Assembly: GCA_021848065.1 (NCBI GenBank)
Contig: JAJZNA010000006.1
Location: 25,616 to 78,895 of the forward strand
DNA length: 53,280 bases
Direction of reading: 5' to 3'
From: Microcaldota archaeon
Lineage (GTDB): Archaea > Micrarchaeota > Micrarchaeia > Micrarchaeales > CABMGC01
The notes under the pieces were generated by a model. It saw only the letters and a program-made list of their open reading frames with translations, did no database searches and had not been told where the DNA came from. The translations under genes were made by a program, and so were the position numbers. Numbering within the stretch: the first letter of the stretch is position 1; each line of letters begins with the position of its first letter. Of the stretch, positions 42,426 through 51,273 are shown piece by piece.

Positions 42426-42663
42426 AGGGCTGGAGCTTTGCACTTTTACCACAGTCATCCGCAGCGCCAGGGGTATTTATATAATACTGTAAGCAACTAT
42501 CGAGGGAGGAGTGTACCTGTAATGCAGGTGAATTATTAGAAAGATTAAAAAACCTTGCATACATAATATATTTCGAGTTTCTGTATAACTCAAAACTGTA
42601 CAGCGGCTTATTTCCTTAAGTTTTAAGGAAATTTTAATAATTATACCTTTATTGTGTGGTTTA
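42426..42663. promoter_or_regulatory. Long leader with two promoters upstream of rpsM
   Basis: A strong TATA-like TATTTATATAATA (42474) has no ORF at its expected start: downstream come GAGGGAGGAG, a hairpin ACCTG-TAATG-CAGGT (42515-42529) and an A run. A second TATA-like ATTTTAATAATTATA (42631-42645) is about 25 bp before the likely rpsM start. So there may be a small RNA or a leader that controls the ribosomal operon. Confidence 0.45.
42611..42631. promoter_or_regulatory. Inverted repeat upstream of rpsM
   Basis: TTTCCTTAA and TTAAGGAAA separated by GTT form a perfect 9-3-9 inverted repeat next to the proximal TATA region. Its core matches the palindrome at 15177-15194. Confidence 0.55.
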
Positions 42664-43248
42664 TTGGCAAAGGAACAAGAAGGAACAAACGAGTCAAAGG
42701 GTCAGCAGCCTAAGAAGGCAACTGTCATGAATATAGTCAGAATTTCGGGCAGGGACATAAACGGAGACCTGGACATACCCAATGCGTTAAGGCAGATAAA
42801 GGGTATAGGATACAATCTTGCACATGCTATTTCTCTTGGAATAGAAAGCCAGTTCGGCATATCATCCGAGACAAAGATAGGCTCTCTTGAAGAGGATAAG
42901 ATGCTTCAGGTAGAGTCCGTCATAAAGGACCCTAGGAAGGCCAACGTGCCGCAGTTCCTCTTCAACAGGAAGAAGGACAACGAGACAGGAACAGACACCC
43001 ATCTCGTAGGCACTGATCTCATAGTAAGGACAAGACAGGACATAGATAATGATATCAAGATTCAGAGCTACAGGGGCTTCAGGCACAGGTACGGGCAGAA
43101 GGTACGCGGACAGAGGACAAGATCCACTGGAAGGACTGGTGCCACTATCGGAGTCACAAAGGCAAAGGTCGAGGCTGCAGCAAAGCCAGCGCCAAAGGCA
43201 GCACCTGGAGCAGGCTCATCCGCATCGAAGCCAGCTGCGGGAAGTTAG
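42664..43248 (+). CDS. rpsM: Ribosomal protein uS13
   Basis: Small-subunit head protein contacting tRNA and uL5. Archaeal features: NIVRISGRDINGDLDIPNALRQIKGIGYNLA at the N-terminus and the RNA-binding SYRGFRHRYGQKVRGQRTRSTGR near the end. A further 40-residue Ala/Pro/Lys-rich tail is longer than usual. The track starts at TTG 42652; TTG 42664 (MAKEQEG) is preferred by promoter distance. First gene of uS13-uS4-uS11. Confidence 0.95.
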   Translation: MAKEQEGTNESKGQQPKKATVMNIVRISGRDINGDLDIPNALRQIKGIGYNLAHAISLGIESQFGISSETKIGSLEEDKMLQVESVIKDPRKANVPQFLFNRKKDNETGTDTHLVGTDLIVRTRQDIDNDIKIQSYRGFRHRYGQKVRGQRTRSTGRTGATIGVTKAKVEAAAKPAPKAAPGAGSSASKPAAGS

Positions 43249-43261
43249 ATGAGGTGTACTG

Positions 43262-43810
43262 ATGGGAGATCCAAAAAGGAATAGGAAGAAGTATCAACGC
43301 TCAAAAGTCATGTGGAACAAGGTCAGGATTGACCATGAACACGAGATAAAGGAGAAGTACGGACTTAAGAACCTGAGGGAACTCTGGAAGGCAGGCACGG
43401 AAGTCAGCAGGATAAAAAGGAATGCCAGAGAGGTCCTTTCCAACAAGGCTGGCAGCAAGGTGGGCAGCGACATGATAGCCAGGCTCGTGAGATACAGCAT
43501 AATAGAGAAGGGAGCCAAGGTGGATGACCTCCTTAGCATAACCCCTGAAGCCATACTTAACAGGAGGCTGCAGTCAGTAGTTCTCAAAGCAGGACTTGCA
43601 AGGACCGCAAAACAGTCCAGGCAGCTCATAGCCCATGGATTCATAGCCATAAACGGAAGGAAGGTAAAGTCTCCAGGATACTTGGTAGCCGCTGATGAAG
43701 AATCCAGGATAGGATACTACAAGCCGATCAACCTTGAAGTCAAGCCGCAAGAGGAAGAGACAGCAAAGGCAGAAGCAAAGGTCGAGGCACCTAAGGCAGA
43801 AACAAAGTGA
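43262..43810 (+). CDS. rpsD: Ribosomal protein uS4
   Basis: 16S rRNA-binding protein that nucleates 30S assembly. [15 protein letters not shown] is the archaeal-type N-terminus; the S4 domain runs through [35 protein letters not shown]. An acidic/Lys tail ends it. GAGGTG Shine-Dalgarno five to six bases before the ATG. Confidence 0.97.
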   Translation: MGDPKRNRKKYQRSKVMWNKVRIDHEHEIKEKYGLKNLRELWKAGTEVSRIKRNAREVLSNKAGSKVGSDMIARLVRYSIIEKGAKVDDLLSITPEAILNRRLQSVVLKAGLARTAKQSRQLIAHGFIAINGRKVKSPGYLVAADEESRIGYYKPINLEVKPQEEETAKAEAKVEAPKAETK

Positions 43811-43815
43811 TATTT

Positions 43816-44328
43816 ATGGCAGGAAAAAAGAAAGCCGAACCCAAGCAGAAGGATAAGCAGCAGAGGAAGCCTACGGAAGGTAAGGATACAGTATCATATG
43901 AAAAAGTTGCAATGGAGGCGCAGCAGAAGTACAGCACCCCTAAGGCAATCAGATGGGGAGTTGCGCACATATACTCATCAAAGAACAACACCATAATAAC
44001 CTTGACGGACCTGTCTGGCAGCGAAACAATAGCCACAGGAAGCGGAGGGATGGTGGTAAGCGCGGATCACGAAGAAGGCTCGCCATATGCTGCCATGCAG
44101 GCTGCATACAAGGTAGCCGCCACAGCCATAGAAAAGGGAGTCACCAACATAAACATAAAGATAAGGGCTCCTGGAGGCCACGGATCCAAGATACCTGGAC
44201 ACGGAGCGCAGTCTGTCGTAAGGTCGCTGGCTAGGAGCGGAATAAAGATAGGCAGCATAGAGGACGTGACACCCATACCTACGGACACTACAAAGAGACC
44301 CGGAGGCAGGAGGGGAAGGAGAGTATAA
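43816..44328 (+). CDS. rpsK: Ribosomal protein uS11
   Basis: Platform protein of the 30S subunit. [22 protein letters not shown] and the C-terminal [28 protein letters not shown] are the archaeal/eukaryotic form. The track's GTG (43807) overlaps the uS4 stop, but ATG 43816 (MAGKKK) is likelier. In most archaea rpoD follows; here the operon ends. Confidence 0.97.
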   Translation: MAGKKKAEPKQKDKQQRKPTEGKDTVSYEKVAMEAQQKYSTPKAIRWGVAHIYSSKNNTIITLTDLSGSETIATGSGGMVVSADHEEGSPYAAMQAAYKVAATAIEKGVTNINIKIRAPGGHGSKIPGHGAQSVVRSLARSGIKIGSIEDVTPIPTDTTKRPGGRRGRRV

Positions 44329-44350
44329 GCCAAATTACGGAGGCTTATAC
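44323..44350. terminator. Hairpin at the end of the uS13-uS4-uS11 operon
   Basis: GTATAAGCC and GGCTTATAC form a perfect 9-bp stem with a 10-base loop that includes the rpsK stop codon. No T run follows, so an archaeal terminator or a processing/stability element are both possible. Confidence 0.5.
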
Positions 44351-44363
44351 CAACCGCATTCAG

Positions 44364-44393
44364 AGAATACACGCCTAGGCTAGCCAGTATTCT
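44364..44393. terminator. Second hairpin between convergent operons
   Basis: AGAATAC/GTATTCT forms a 7-bp stem around a loop with the palindrome GCCTAGGC. It lies midway between the 3' ends of rpsK and nuoN and may stop transcription from both sides. Confidence 0.4.
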
Positions 44394-44453
44394 GCGGATT
44401 TCCCAGACGGCATTTTTCAGCAGTTGGGCTTGCGCATGCGCTATTTCTGCAGT

Positions 44454-45827
44454 TCAGCCAACTGAGGTTATGAATGATGCTGCGCTGTTTGCCAGGCCTG
44501 CGATAGGTGCAGGGAATATGCCAAACAAGACAGTTATGACAAGACAGACGGCTATTGCTGCAGATACTGTAAGAGGCAGGGCAAGGGGCCTTGCGCCTTC
44601 CTTGCTAGCGTACATCGCCATAATAACCCGGGCATAGTAGAACACCGATATTGCAGTGTTTATTATGCCGAATATTGCAAGCCAGAGGAGGCCGGAGTTA
44701 ACCGCGCTCATGAATAGGAGGAACTTCCCAACAAAGCCCGTTGTCATAGGTAGGCCTATAAGCGAAAGCATGAAAACACTCATGGCGAACGCTGCAAAAC
44801 GGTTTTCTCCGCTAAGGCCTATGACATCATCCACTTCTGACCTGTTCCTTGACTCAAGCACTGCGATTACTGCAAGCATGCCTATGAATATGAATAGGTG
44901 CGAGAAGATCTGGAAGATTGTAGCAGCTATCCCGGAGCTTCCGGACACAGCTATTCCTATCAACATGTACCCTGCCTGGGATATCGACGAGTATGCAAGC
45001 ATCCTCTTTGTGTTCCTCTGCATCAGGGCGACTATATTCCCGTAGAACATGGTAAGCACCGAGAGGATGGCTATGACCATGAATGCAGTGCTTGAGGTGG
45101 CAAACAGTATGACGAGTACCTGTATCAGGGCTACGTATCCGACCTTCTTGTTTATGCCCCCGAGCATTGCTGTCACGTATGCAGGTGCGCCGGTGTATAT
45201 GTCAGGCACGAGGATATTGAAAGGGAATATTGACGCCTCAAAACCAAGGGAGGCTATGAACAGGAGCGCGGCGAAGGAGAGCAGCGTCGCCTTGCCGTAA
45301 TAGCTAAGCGCGAAGCTGTTCGTGCTGCCGTATGCAAGTATTATGGCGAAGGAGAGCACGGCTATGGATATTGCTGCCATTATGAAAAGCTTGGCGGCAG
45401 ACTCCAGGCCCCTGGTGGAGAAGAGTATTATGAACACCATGGGAAGCACTGACATCTCAAGTCCGAGGAAGATGGTTATCAGGGATGTTGAAGAGGCAAC
45501 TACGTACATGCCCGCCAGGGCGAAGCTTGATATCACCGCGAAGTCCCCGTATTCGTCGGAATAAGGGAAAGCTATGAGATTCACCAGCATCAATCCCACG
45601 GTGAATAGGGATGCGAATAGCAATGAGAACGGGTTTGCCGAGAACGTGCCGAGAAGGACCCCGGATGCGCCTGTGAGAAGCATGTATGCGAACATGGAAA
45701 GAAGGGATGCCAGCACGAGCATATTGAAAGTGAATTGAATCTTCTTGCCGCCGGCAAGGCGCACGGCCAGGTTGCCGAAGACCAGCACGGCTGCTGCCGC
45801 GGCGATTGCGTATAGGGCGTAGGTCAG
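44454..45827 (-). CDS. nuoN: Complex I-like subunit NuoN/FpoN, CTG start
   Basis: Antiporter-like, proton-pumping membrane subunit with about 14 helices. PFNILVPDIYTGAPAYVTAMLGGINKK and RNTKRMLAYSSISQAGYMLIG identify NuoN rather than NuoM. The track starts far upstream in a non-hydrophobic frame. The natural N-terminus (TYALYAIAAAAAVLVFG) begins at a CTG whose last two bases are part of the nuoL stop (CTGA). ATG 45863 is an alternative that would overlap nuoL by 40 bp. Last gene of the operon. Confidence 0.9.
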   Translation of the reverse strand: MTYALYAIAAAAAVLVFGNLAVRLAGGKKIQFTFNMLVLASLLSMFAYMLLTGASGVLLGTFSANPFSLLFASLFTVGLMLVNLIAFPYSDEYGDFAVISSFALAGMYVVASSTSLITIFLGLEMSVLPMVFIILFSTRGLESAAKLFIMAAISIAVLSFAIILAYGSTNSFALSYYGKATLLSFAALLFIASLGFEASIFPFNILVPDIYTGAPAYVTAMLGGINKKVGYVALIQVLVILFATSSTAFMVIAILSVLTMFYGNIVALMQRNTKRMLAYSSISQAGYMLIGIAVSGSSGIAATIFQIFSHLFIFIGMLAVIAVLESRNRSEVDDVIGLSGENRFAAFAMSVFMLSLIGLPMTTGFVGKFLLFMSAVNSGLLWLAIFGIINTAISVFYYARVIMAMYASKEGARPLALPLTVSAAIAVCLVITVLFGIFPAPIAGLANSAASFITSVG

Positions 45828-47608
45828 ACGATCACCAGGAAATACATTGCAGCGAATAAGCATATTATGCCGGACACAACGGCAAGGGCATACAGGTTTA
45901 TGTCTCCGGCAGATACCCGCCTTATAGTAGTTGCTGACATCATGGTGAAGTGGCCGATGTAGTCGAACGCGGAGCTGAGCCACGAGTCGAATATGTCAGC
46001 CCCCTCGGCAACGTAGTATATGAACGATGCGATTATGCCGTACGCAAATGTCATTGCAGGGTTCGTGTACATTATTTTCCCTATAGCTCCAAGCTTAATG
46101 TGCGTGCCCCTTGCGTAAGCAATGTAGCTTACGGCCGCTCCGGCGAACACTAGGGCGGAAAGTATAATGCTGTCTTCAATGTTTATGCCCATGGAGAGCC
46201 CGGACAGGAATGGGAGCGAGCCACCGTAAGCCATGAATGAGGGCATGTAGACAAATGCTGCTGAAGCTGCGAGTGTGAGTAGTGCCAGAAGTGCCATTGG
46301 ATATACCATGGACTTTGGCTGCGAGAGATAGTTGCTGCGGACCGAATGGTTCTGCGTGCTTCTTGAAGGATAGAAGAACCACCTGAATATGTACACGCTT
46401 GTAAGGAAGCTTATCAGGGACATTACCAGGTATTCGCTGACGTCCTTTGAGAGGGCTACGCTTATGCCTTCGGTGGAGAGGAACCCGGAGAAGGGGATGA
46501 ATCCTGCAAGCGATAGTACGCCGGCCAATGTCGTAAGGTATATCAGCCTGTTGGACTTGAGACCGTACTGCTCATTTATGTAATCGCGGCCAGTGGCCTC
46601 CATGACGTTGCCAGAAGTGAAGAATAGAAGCGATTTGTAGAAAGTCTGTACGAAGAAGAAGTATATCGCAGCAAGCAGGGCGCCGCTGCCTATGGCAACC
46701 AGCATTATGGAGAGCTCCTGGACCGTGGAGTACGCTATGACCTTCTTTATGTGGAACTCCCTGAGGGCGGCCAGAGTGGAGATTACTGCAGTGACGATGC
46801 CGAAGGCTGAAATCAGGTACAGCACGCCTGCGGCCTGGAATATTGGGAAGAGAAGCACAGCGGCGAATACGCCTGCCTTAACCATAGTGCTGGAGTGCAG
46901 GTACGCAGACACAGGGGTGGGGCCTTCCATCGCATCTATCAGCCACTCATGGAAGGGAAACTGTGCGGACTTTGTGAATATGGCAATTAGCAGAAGCATC
47001 ACTGCGAGATAGAGCCCGGGAGGCACGGACACGCTAAGCGATGACATTATGGCAGTGAACGAGAGCGTGGCGAAAAGGTTCCAGAATAGCACGATGGATC
47101 CAAGCAAGGCCAGGTCGCCGAGGAATATGATTATGAGAACCTTCCTTGCTGCGCGTGTCGCCCTGTCCCGGTTGTGCCAGAACCCTATCAGCAGATAGCT
47201 CGTGAGGCTCAGGAACTCCCAGGCGATGAATAGGGTTATGAAGCCGCCGCTTATTGAGAACAACGCCATTGCGGCCTCGAATGCCAAAAGCTCGATGTAG
47301 AATCGCCTCTGCTCGCTCTGCGCCGACATGTACCCTGCGGAATATATCATCACCAGGGTGCCTATGAACATTACCAGTACAAGCAGCATGAAATTCAGCG
47401 GCGCCACGAGGATGTCTATGGCGAACGCGTGCCCCCCGATTGAGAACCAGTCCCACGAGAACGAGCCGTAGCTTGCCAGGCATGCGAGGGCAAGGCCCAC
47501 AGCGCTTGCAGCAGCAGCGATGAGCTTGGGATAGCGTGGGTTCCTGATGGATGCGACTGCGGCCATGCCGGCCAGGACCGGGATCAGTGAGAATAGGGCG
47601 TTTATCAT
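45824..47608 (-). CDS. nuoL: Complex I-like subunit NuoL/FpoL
   Basis: Largest antiporter-like subunit. PLNFMLLVLVMFIGTLVMIYS, then FPFHEWLIDAMEGPTPVSAYLHSSTMVKAG, the signature with the Glu/Lys channel residues, and KKVIAYSTVQELS. Length 594 aa, including C-terminal helices for the lateral arm. It starts one base after the nuoK stop. The operon goes straight from L to N. Confidence 0.95.
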   Translation of the reverse strand: MINALFSLIPVLAGMAAVASIRNPRYPKLIAAAASAVGLALACLASYGSFSWDWFSIGGHAFAIDILVAPLNFMLLVLVMFIGTLVMIYSAGYMSAQSEQRRFYIELLAFEAAMALFSISGGFITLFIAWEFLSLTSYLLIGFWHNRDRATRAARKVLIIIFLGDLALLGSIVLFWNLFATLSFTAIMSSLSVSVPPGLYLAVMLLLIAIFTKSAQFPFHEWLIDAMEGPTPVSAYLHSSTMVKAGVFAAVLLFPIFQAAGVLYLISAFGIVTAVISTLAALREFHIKKVIAYSTVQELSIMLVAIGSGALLAAIYFFFVQTFYKSLLFFTSGNVMEATGRDYINEQYGLKSNRLIYLTTLAGVLSLAGFIPFSGFLSTEGISVALSKDVSEYLVMSLISFLTSVYIFRWFFYPSRSTQNHSVRSNYLSQPKSMVYPMALLALLTLAASAAFVYMPSFMAYGGSLPFLSGLSMGINIEDSIILSALVFAGAAVSYIAYARGTHIKLGAIGKIMYTNPAMTFAYGIIASFIYYVAEGADIFDSWLSSAFDYIGHFTMMSATTIRRVSAGDINLYALAVVSGIICLFAAMYFLVIV

Positions 47609-47609
47609 G

Positions 47610-47918
47610 CTACCACCTCATCCTCGACAGCTTCCTCACGTCCAGATCCGTGCCTGTGTGCTTAAGATAAATATAAAATGCCACTACGGCAATCACCTCG
47701 ACTGCGGCCACAGAGAATATGGACAGGAGCATTACGGCTACGCCAGGGTTAGGCGGCGAATTCACATCGAAGAACCCGACCAGCGCGACTATGCTGGCCA
47801 TGAATATGATCTCTACGGAAAGCATTATCACTATGAAGTGCCTGTCGGCTGCAAGACCCGCTAGGCCTATGGAGAGGAGCGCGAGGCTTAGGGCAAATGG
47901 ATATACTACAGGTATCAG
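47610..47918 (-). CDS. nuoK: Complex I-like subunit NuoK/FpoK, CTG start
   Basis: The track shows only 73 aa from a GTG in the second helix. Reading upstream in frame restores helix 1 (VVYPFALSLALLSIGLAGLAADRH) and the family N-terminus M-I-P when the codon CTG at 47918-47916 is used as start. That CTG overlaps the nuoJ stop as CTGA. There is no ATG, GTG or TTG between. The resulting 102 aa is the usual NuoK length with three helices and the conserved Glu in SVEIIF. Confidence 0.88.
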   Translation of the reverse strand: MIPVVYPFALSLALLSIGLAGLAADRHFIVIMLSVEIIFMASIVALVGFFDVNSPPNPGVAVMLLSIFSVAAVEVIAVVAFYIYLKHTGTDLDVRKLSRMRW

Positions 47919-48394
47919 ACTATCAGCCTCGAGAATCTCCTGAGCACCATTGTGCTGCTTATCGCTATTGAGAACAGAAGCAGTACCATTAGGTACAGGA
48001 CAGGATAATCTGAACGGAAAGATGACGAAACCGCGCTGGCGAAGCTTGGAGCCAGGGGCTGCTGGTAGGTTTGCGGGAGATAGTTAAGAAGCAGCGAGAA
48101 CATCATGAACAGGACCAGCGACAATGCAAGCATGTAGGGGATGTTTGCGGTTATGTATGTACGCTCCTCTGAGGCTATTGCCACCATTAGGTACACTGAG
48201 AAGCCGCCAACGAATACCAGGAGGCTAAGTATGGCGATCAGCGTCTGGCCAAGGTCGATGAAAAGGATTGAGCTGCCGGCGAAAACGACCGTTAGGCATA
48301 TGACAGAATACAGCAGCCTTTTCTGGAAGAAGATCAGGAGTGCGGATGCGACCACTATCGCTGCGACTGCATAAAATGCGTACAAGTCGAGCAT
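47915..48394 (-). CDS. nuoJ: Complex I-like subunit NuoJ/FpoJ
   Basis: Five-helix membrane subunit at the quinone-pump junction. RLLYSVICLTVVFAGSSILFI and LSLLVFVGGFSVYLMVAIA give the helix-3 region typical of NuoJ. 159 aa. Starts 8 bp after nuoI and overlaps nuoK. Confidence 0.9.
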   Translation of the reverse strand: MLDLYAFYAVAAIVVASALLIFFQKRLLYSVICLTVVFAGSSILFIDLGQTLIAILSLLVFVGGFSVYLMVAIASEERTYITANIPYMLALSLVLFMMFSLLLNYLPQTYQQPLAPSFASAVSSSFRSDYPVLYLMVLLLFSIAISSTMVLRRFSRLIV

Positions 48395-48402
48395 GCAGTT
48401 AC

Positions 48403-48777
48403 CTACTCCAGCTCCTCAGGCCTTGTAAGAAGCTCCCTCTTATCATAGGCCTCGTAGTCATAATTCTTGGAAAGGGTGAGGCATTTGGGCGGGCATACCT
48501 CTGCGCATAGGGCGCAGAACAGGCATCTCTCATGGCCGACCTGCGGCATCACCTTGTCGCCCTTGTCCGTGATGACGCTCACCATGGTTATGGTCTTGTT
48601 GGGGCATATTATGGCGCATGCAGAGCAGCTTATGCACGTATCCATATCAAGCCTCAGCCTTCCGCGGTAGTTGTCCGGCAGGGACTCCCTGACCTCAGGG
48701 TACTCGGTCGTGTAGGGTTTGCCAAGGACAGCAGTCTTTATCGTCTTTATTATAGGCCCTATCATCCCATCACGCAA
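48403..48777 (-). CDS. nuoI: Complex I-like subunit NuoI (2x[4Fe-4S])
   Basis: Peripheral electron-transfer subunit with two ferredoxin-type clusters, CISCSACAIICP and CLFCALCAEVCP, giving N6a/N6b-like centres. At 124 aa it is short but contains both. ATG 48777 overlaps the nuoH 3' end by 8 bp; ATG 48765 is possible. Confidence 0.94.
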   Translation of the reverse strand: MRDGMIGPIIKTIKTAVLGKPYTTEYPEVRESLPDNYRGRLRLDMDTCISCSACAIICPNKTITMVSVITDKGDKVMPQVGHERCLFCALCAEVCPPKCLTLSKNYDYEAYDKRELLTRPEELE

Positions 48778-49786
48778 TGAACAGTATATATGTTATTACA
48801 ATATTTATTAATGAGAGAGGTATCAGCCAGAGCCACCCAAACCTGAGCACCCGATCTATCCTCATCCTGAACGTTGTGGCCCTCACCATTATTATGAAAA
48901 TTGCTATTATGAAGGCCTTTGCAATTAGCCAGAACAGCGGCGGCGCGATGGATGGCCCGCTCCAGCCCCCAAAGAACAGGATTGCCAGTATCACACTGCC
49001 TAGGAACATCCTCGCGTAGTCGAGGAAGAGCGAGAGTGCGTAGTATGGGGAGCTGTAGTCTGTGAGCCAGCCAGCTATGAGTTCGGAGTCTGCCTCCTTG
49101 AGGTCGAAGGGAGGGCGTTCGAACTCTGCGAGGAGGGTTATGAACAGGATGACGAAGCCTATGGGCATGAGAACCACATAGTAAAACTGCGACTGGGCCG
49201 ATACTATGCTCTGCAGGCTGTACGAGTTCGACAGCATGCCTATGGCGGCTATGACCATCAGGGTAGGTATCTCATAGCTCAGGAGTATGAGCACTGACCT
49301 CTGCGCGCTTATGCCTGCAAACTTGTTGCCAGTGGCTACGGCAGTCATGAACAGAAGAAGCGGCATGAAGCTGATTATGGTGAACACCGCTATGAGGCCT
49401 AGTCCGAGGTTTGTAGCCTGGAGCGCAGGAGAGTATGGAATTAGAAGTATTATGAATATGGAAAATGAGAGCATCAGAGGCAGCGAGATGGCGTATAGCA
49501 GCCTGCTCCCCTTGGCAAGCGATACTTCCTGCTTGGATAGCAGCTTTATCAGGTCAGCCATGTTCTGCAGTATGCCCCACATGCCCACATAAGTGGGGCC
49601 GTGCCTGTACTGCACCCTGGCTATGAGCTTGCGCTCGAGCCACCCTACAGTGTACCCGAACACGGAGAATATGATGAATACCATGATAAGGTAGATGATC
49701 GCCCCTATAGCGTTGTAGAGCAGGCTGGGGGAGGACATCCAGAAAGATATGTTAAGTATATTGTTGATCAGGTCATTTGCGAGCAT
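48770..49786 (-). CDS. nuoH: Complex I-like subunit NuoH/FpoH
   Basis: Eight-helix membrane subunit forming the quinone channel. ERKLIARVQYRHGPTYVG near helix 1-2 and the acidic loop RPPFDLKEADSELIAGW are signatures. The ATG shares a base with the nuoD stop (TAATG). 338 aa is typical. Confidence 0.96.
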   Translation of the reverse strand: MLANDLINNILNISFWMSSPSLLYNAIGAIIYLIMVFIIFSVFGYTVGWLERKLIARVQYRHGPTYVGMWGILQNMADLIKLLSKQEVSLAKGSRLLYAISLPLMLSFSIFIILLIPYSPALQATNLGLGLIAVFTIISFMPLLLFMTAVATGNKFAGISAQRSVLILLSYEIPTLMVIAAIGMLSNSYSLQSIVSAQSQFYYVVLMPIGFVILFITLLAEFERPPFDLKEADSELIAGWLTDYSSPYYALSLFLDYARMFLGSVILAILFFGGWSGPSIAPPLFWLIAKAFIIAIFIIMVRATTFRMRIDRVLRFGWLWLIPLSLINIVITYILFIA

Positions 49787-50880
49787 TATCTATCGACACC
49801 TCCCATCACTAGGTCAAGGCTTCCCATTATGGCGAAAAGGTCCGCCATCCTTGCCCCCTTTGACATATGCCTTAGCGCAGCAAGGTTTATGAAATTTGGC
49901 GATCTTATGGAGAGCCTGTAAGGCTTCTGCGGGTCTGCCACCAGGTACATGAAGACCTCGCCCCTTGGCAACTCGCGGCTGGAGGTGGCTATGCGGTTGG
50001 CGGGATTTGGGCTCCTAAGCTTGACAGGCATGCCCAGCGCATCTCCGCCGGGAAGCGATTCGAGTACAGAGCGCACTATCCTTATGCTCTCGCGCATCTC
50101 CAGCATCTTGACCTTGTACCTTGCAAAATTGTCTCCGGAAGTCAGAACTTTCGGATTGAAATTCAGCTTGGAGTAAATGTAATACGGATTGTTTTTACGC
50201 GCATCGAAGTTGACTCCGGAAGCCCTGAGAACCGGACCTGTGACCCCAAGGTTCTTGGCCTGCTCGGCAGATAGCACACCAACGCCCCTCATCCTCTCCA
50301 TGAAGATTGGATTCTTCTCTATGTAATCCTCGTACTCGCCTATCCTGCGCTCCATGTAGTCCATGACTTTCATTGCATGGCCGTGAAATTCCGGACCTAT
50401 GTCCTGGTTAAGGCCGCCTAGGCGCATGTTGACATAGAACATCCTGGATCCTGCAGCTTCCTGCAGCAGGTCTAGCACTATATCCCTGTCCTTGAAAGCC
50501 CACATGAATACAGTGAACATCTGGCCAAGGTCATTGCACAGCGTGCCGATGCCGAAGAGGTGGCTTGCAATGCGCTGCAGCTCTAGGAGCATCGTGCGCA
50601 GGTATTGCGCACGCTCCTTTACCTCGATCCCCATTGCCGCCTCCACCGCGGAGACATAGGCCTCGTTGAATGCCATAGGGGCGACGTAGTCGAGCTTCTC
50701 CATGTAAGGTGGGCACTGCATGTACATGCGCGTCTCCACGAGCTTCTCCACCCCTCGGTGCAGGAAGCCTATGTGGGGCTCCACGTCGACTATTGTGTCC
50801 CCGTCCAGATCCACCTCAAGGCGTATGACGCCGTGTGTGCTCGGATGGACGGGCCCTATGTTTATTCTTGTGACTGGCAT
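49786..50880 (-). CDS. nuoD: Complex I-like 49-kDa subunit NuoD/FpoD
   Basis: Quinone-site subunit derived from [NiFe]-hydrogenase large subunits. GPVHPSTHGVIRL has the quinone-ligand His, and the C-terminal GSLDLVMGGVDR is standard. No Ni-binding cysteines, as expected for complex I. 364 aa. NuoC is separate here, not fused. Confidence 0.97.
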   Translation of the reverse strand: MPVTRINIGPVHPSTHGVIRLEVDLDGDTIVDVEPHIGFLHRGVEKLVETRMYMQCPPYMEKLDYVAPMAFNEAYVSAVEAAMGIEVKERAQYLRTMLLELQRIASHLFGIGTLCNDLGQMFTVFMWAFKDRDIVLDLLQEAAGSRMFYVNMRLGGLNQDIGPEFHGHAMKVMDYMERRIGEYEDYIEKNPIFMERMRGVGVLSAEQAKNLGVTGPVLRASGVNFDARKNNPYYIYSKLNFNPKVLTSGDNFARYKVKMLEMRESIRIVRSVLESLPGGDALGMPVKLRSPNPANRIATSSRELPRGEVFMYLVADPQKPYRLSIRSPNFINLAALRHMSKGARMADLFAIMGSLDLVMGGVDR

Positions 50881-50886
50881 AAAATA

Positions 50887-51273
50887 TCACTGTGGACTGT
50901 CCATGTTCCTGTAAGGCGCGGACCATGTGAATGACTTGCGCAGGGGAGGATCCACCCCGTCCCATTTCTCCAGGAGCAGCCTGCCTGCGCGCCTGCCCCT
51001 TATCTCGATTCCGAACATCTCGCCCATCTCTCGCTCGTACCAGTCCGCGGAGAGATGCACGTCTATTATAGTAGGCACCCATGCGTCTGTTGCAGGCATA
51101 TCTACCTCAATGATCTCGTCCTTTGATTCGGAGATGTTGCGCAGCACGTACACCGCCTCGAGCTTGTCTGCATAGTCTACAGCAGTTATCTTGACCAGAT
51201 AGTCGTAGCCTTTGCGCTTCATCTCGCTTATCGTGCCCTTGAGTTCTTCCCTCTCAACCTTCAACAACACCAC
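50887..51273 (-). CDS. nuoC: Complex I-like 30-kDa subunit NuoC/FpoC
   Basis: ADWYEREMGEMFGIE is the family signature, with the short compact form (128 aa) of archaeal FpoC. The GTG start at 51273 overlaps the nuoB 3' end by 20 bp; a TTG three codons on is an alternative. Confidence 0.92.
   Translation of the reverse strand: MVLLKVEREELKGTISEMKRKGYDYLVKITAVDYADKLEAVYVLRNISESKDEIIEVDMPATDAWVPTIIDVHLSADWYEREMGEMFGIEIRGRRAGRLLLEKWDGVDPPLRKSFTWSAPYRNMDSPQ

Noticed and set aside
44454-45983. 509-aa version of NuoN
   Set aside because: The first 50 residues are basic, cysteine-rich and lie entirely within nuoL; they do not look like a NuoN N-terminus.
47610-47831. 73-aa NuoK from GTG as listed in the ORF track
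   Set aside because: It starts inside helix 2; helix 1 and the M-I-P start are encoded just upstream in the same frame.
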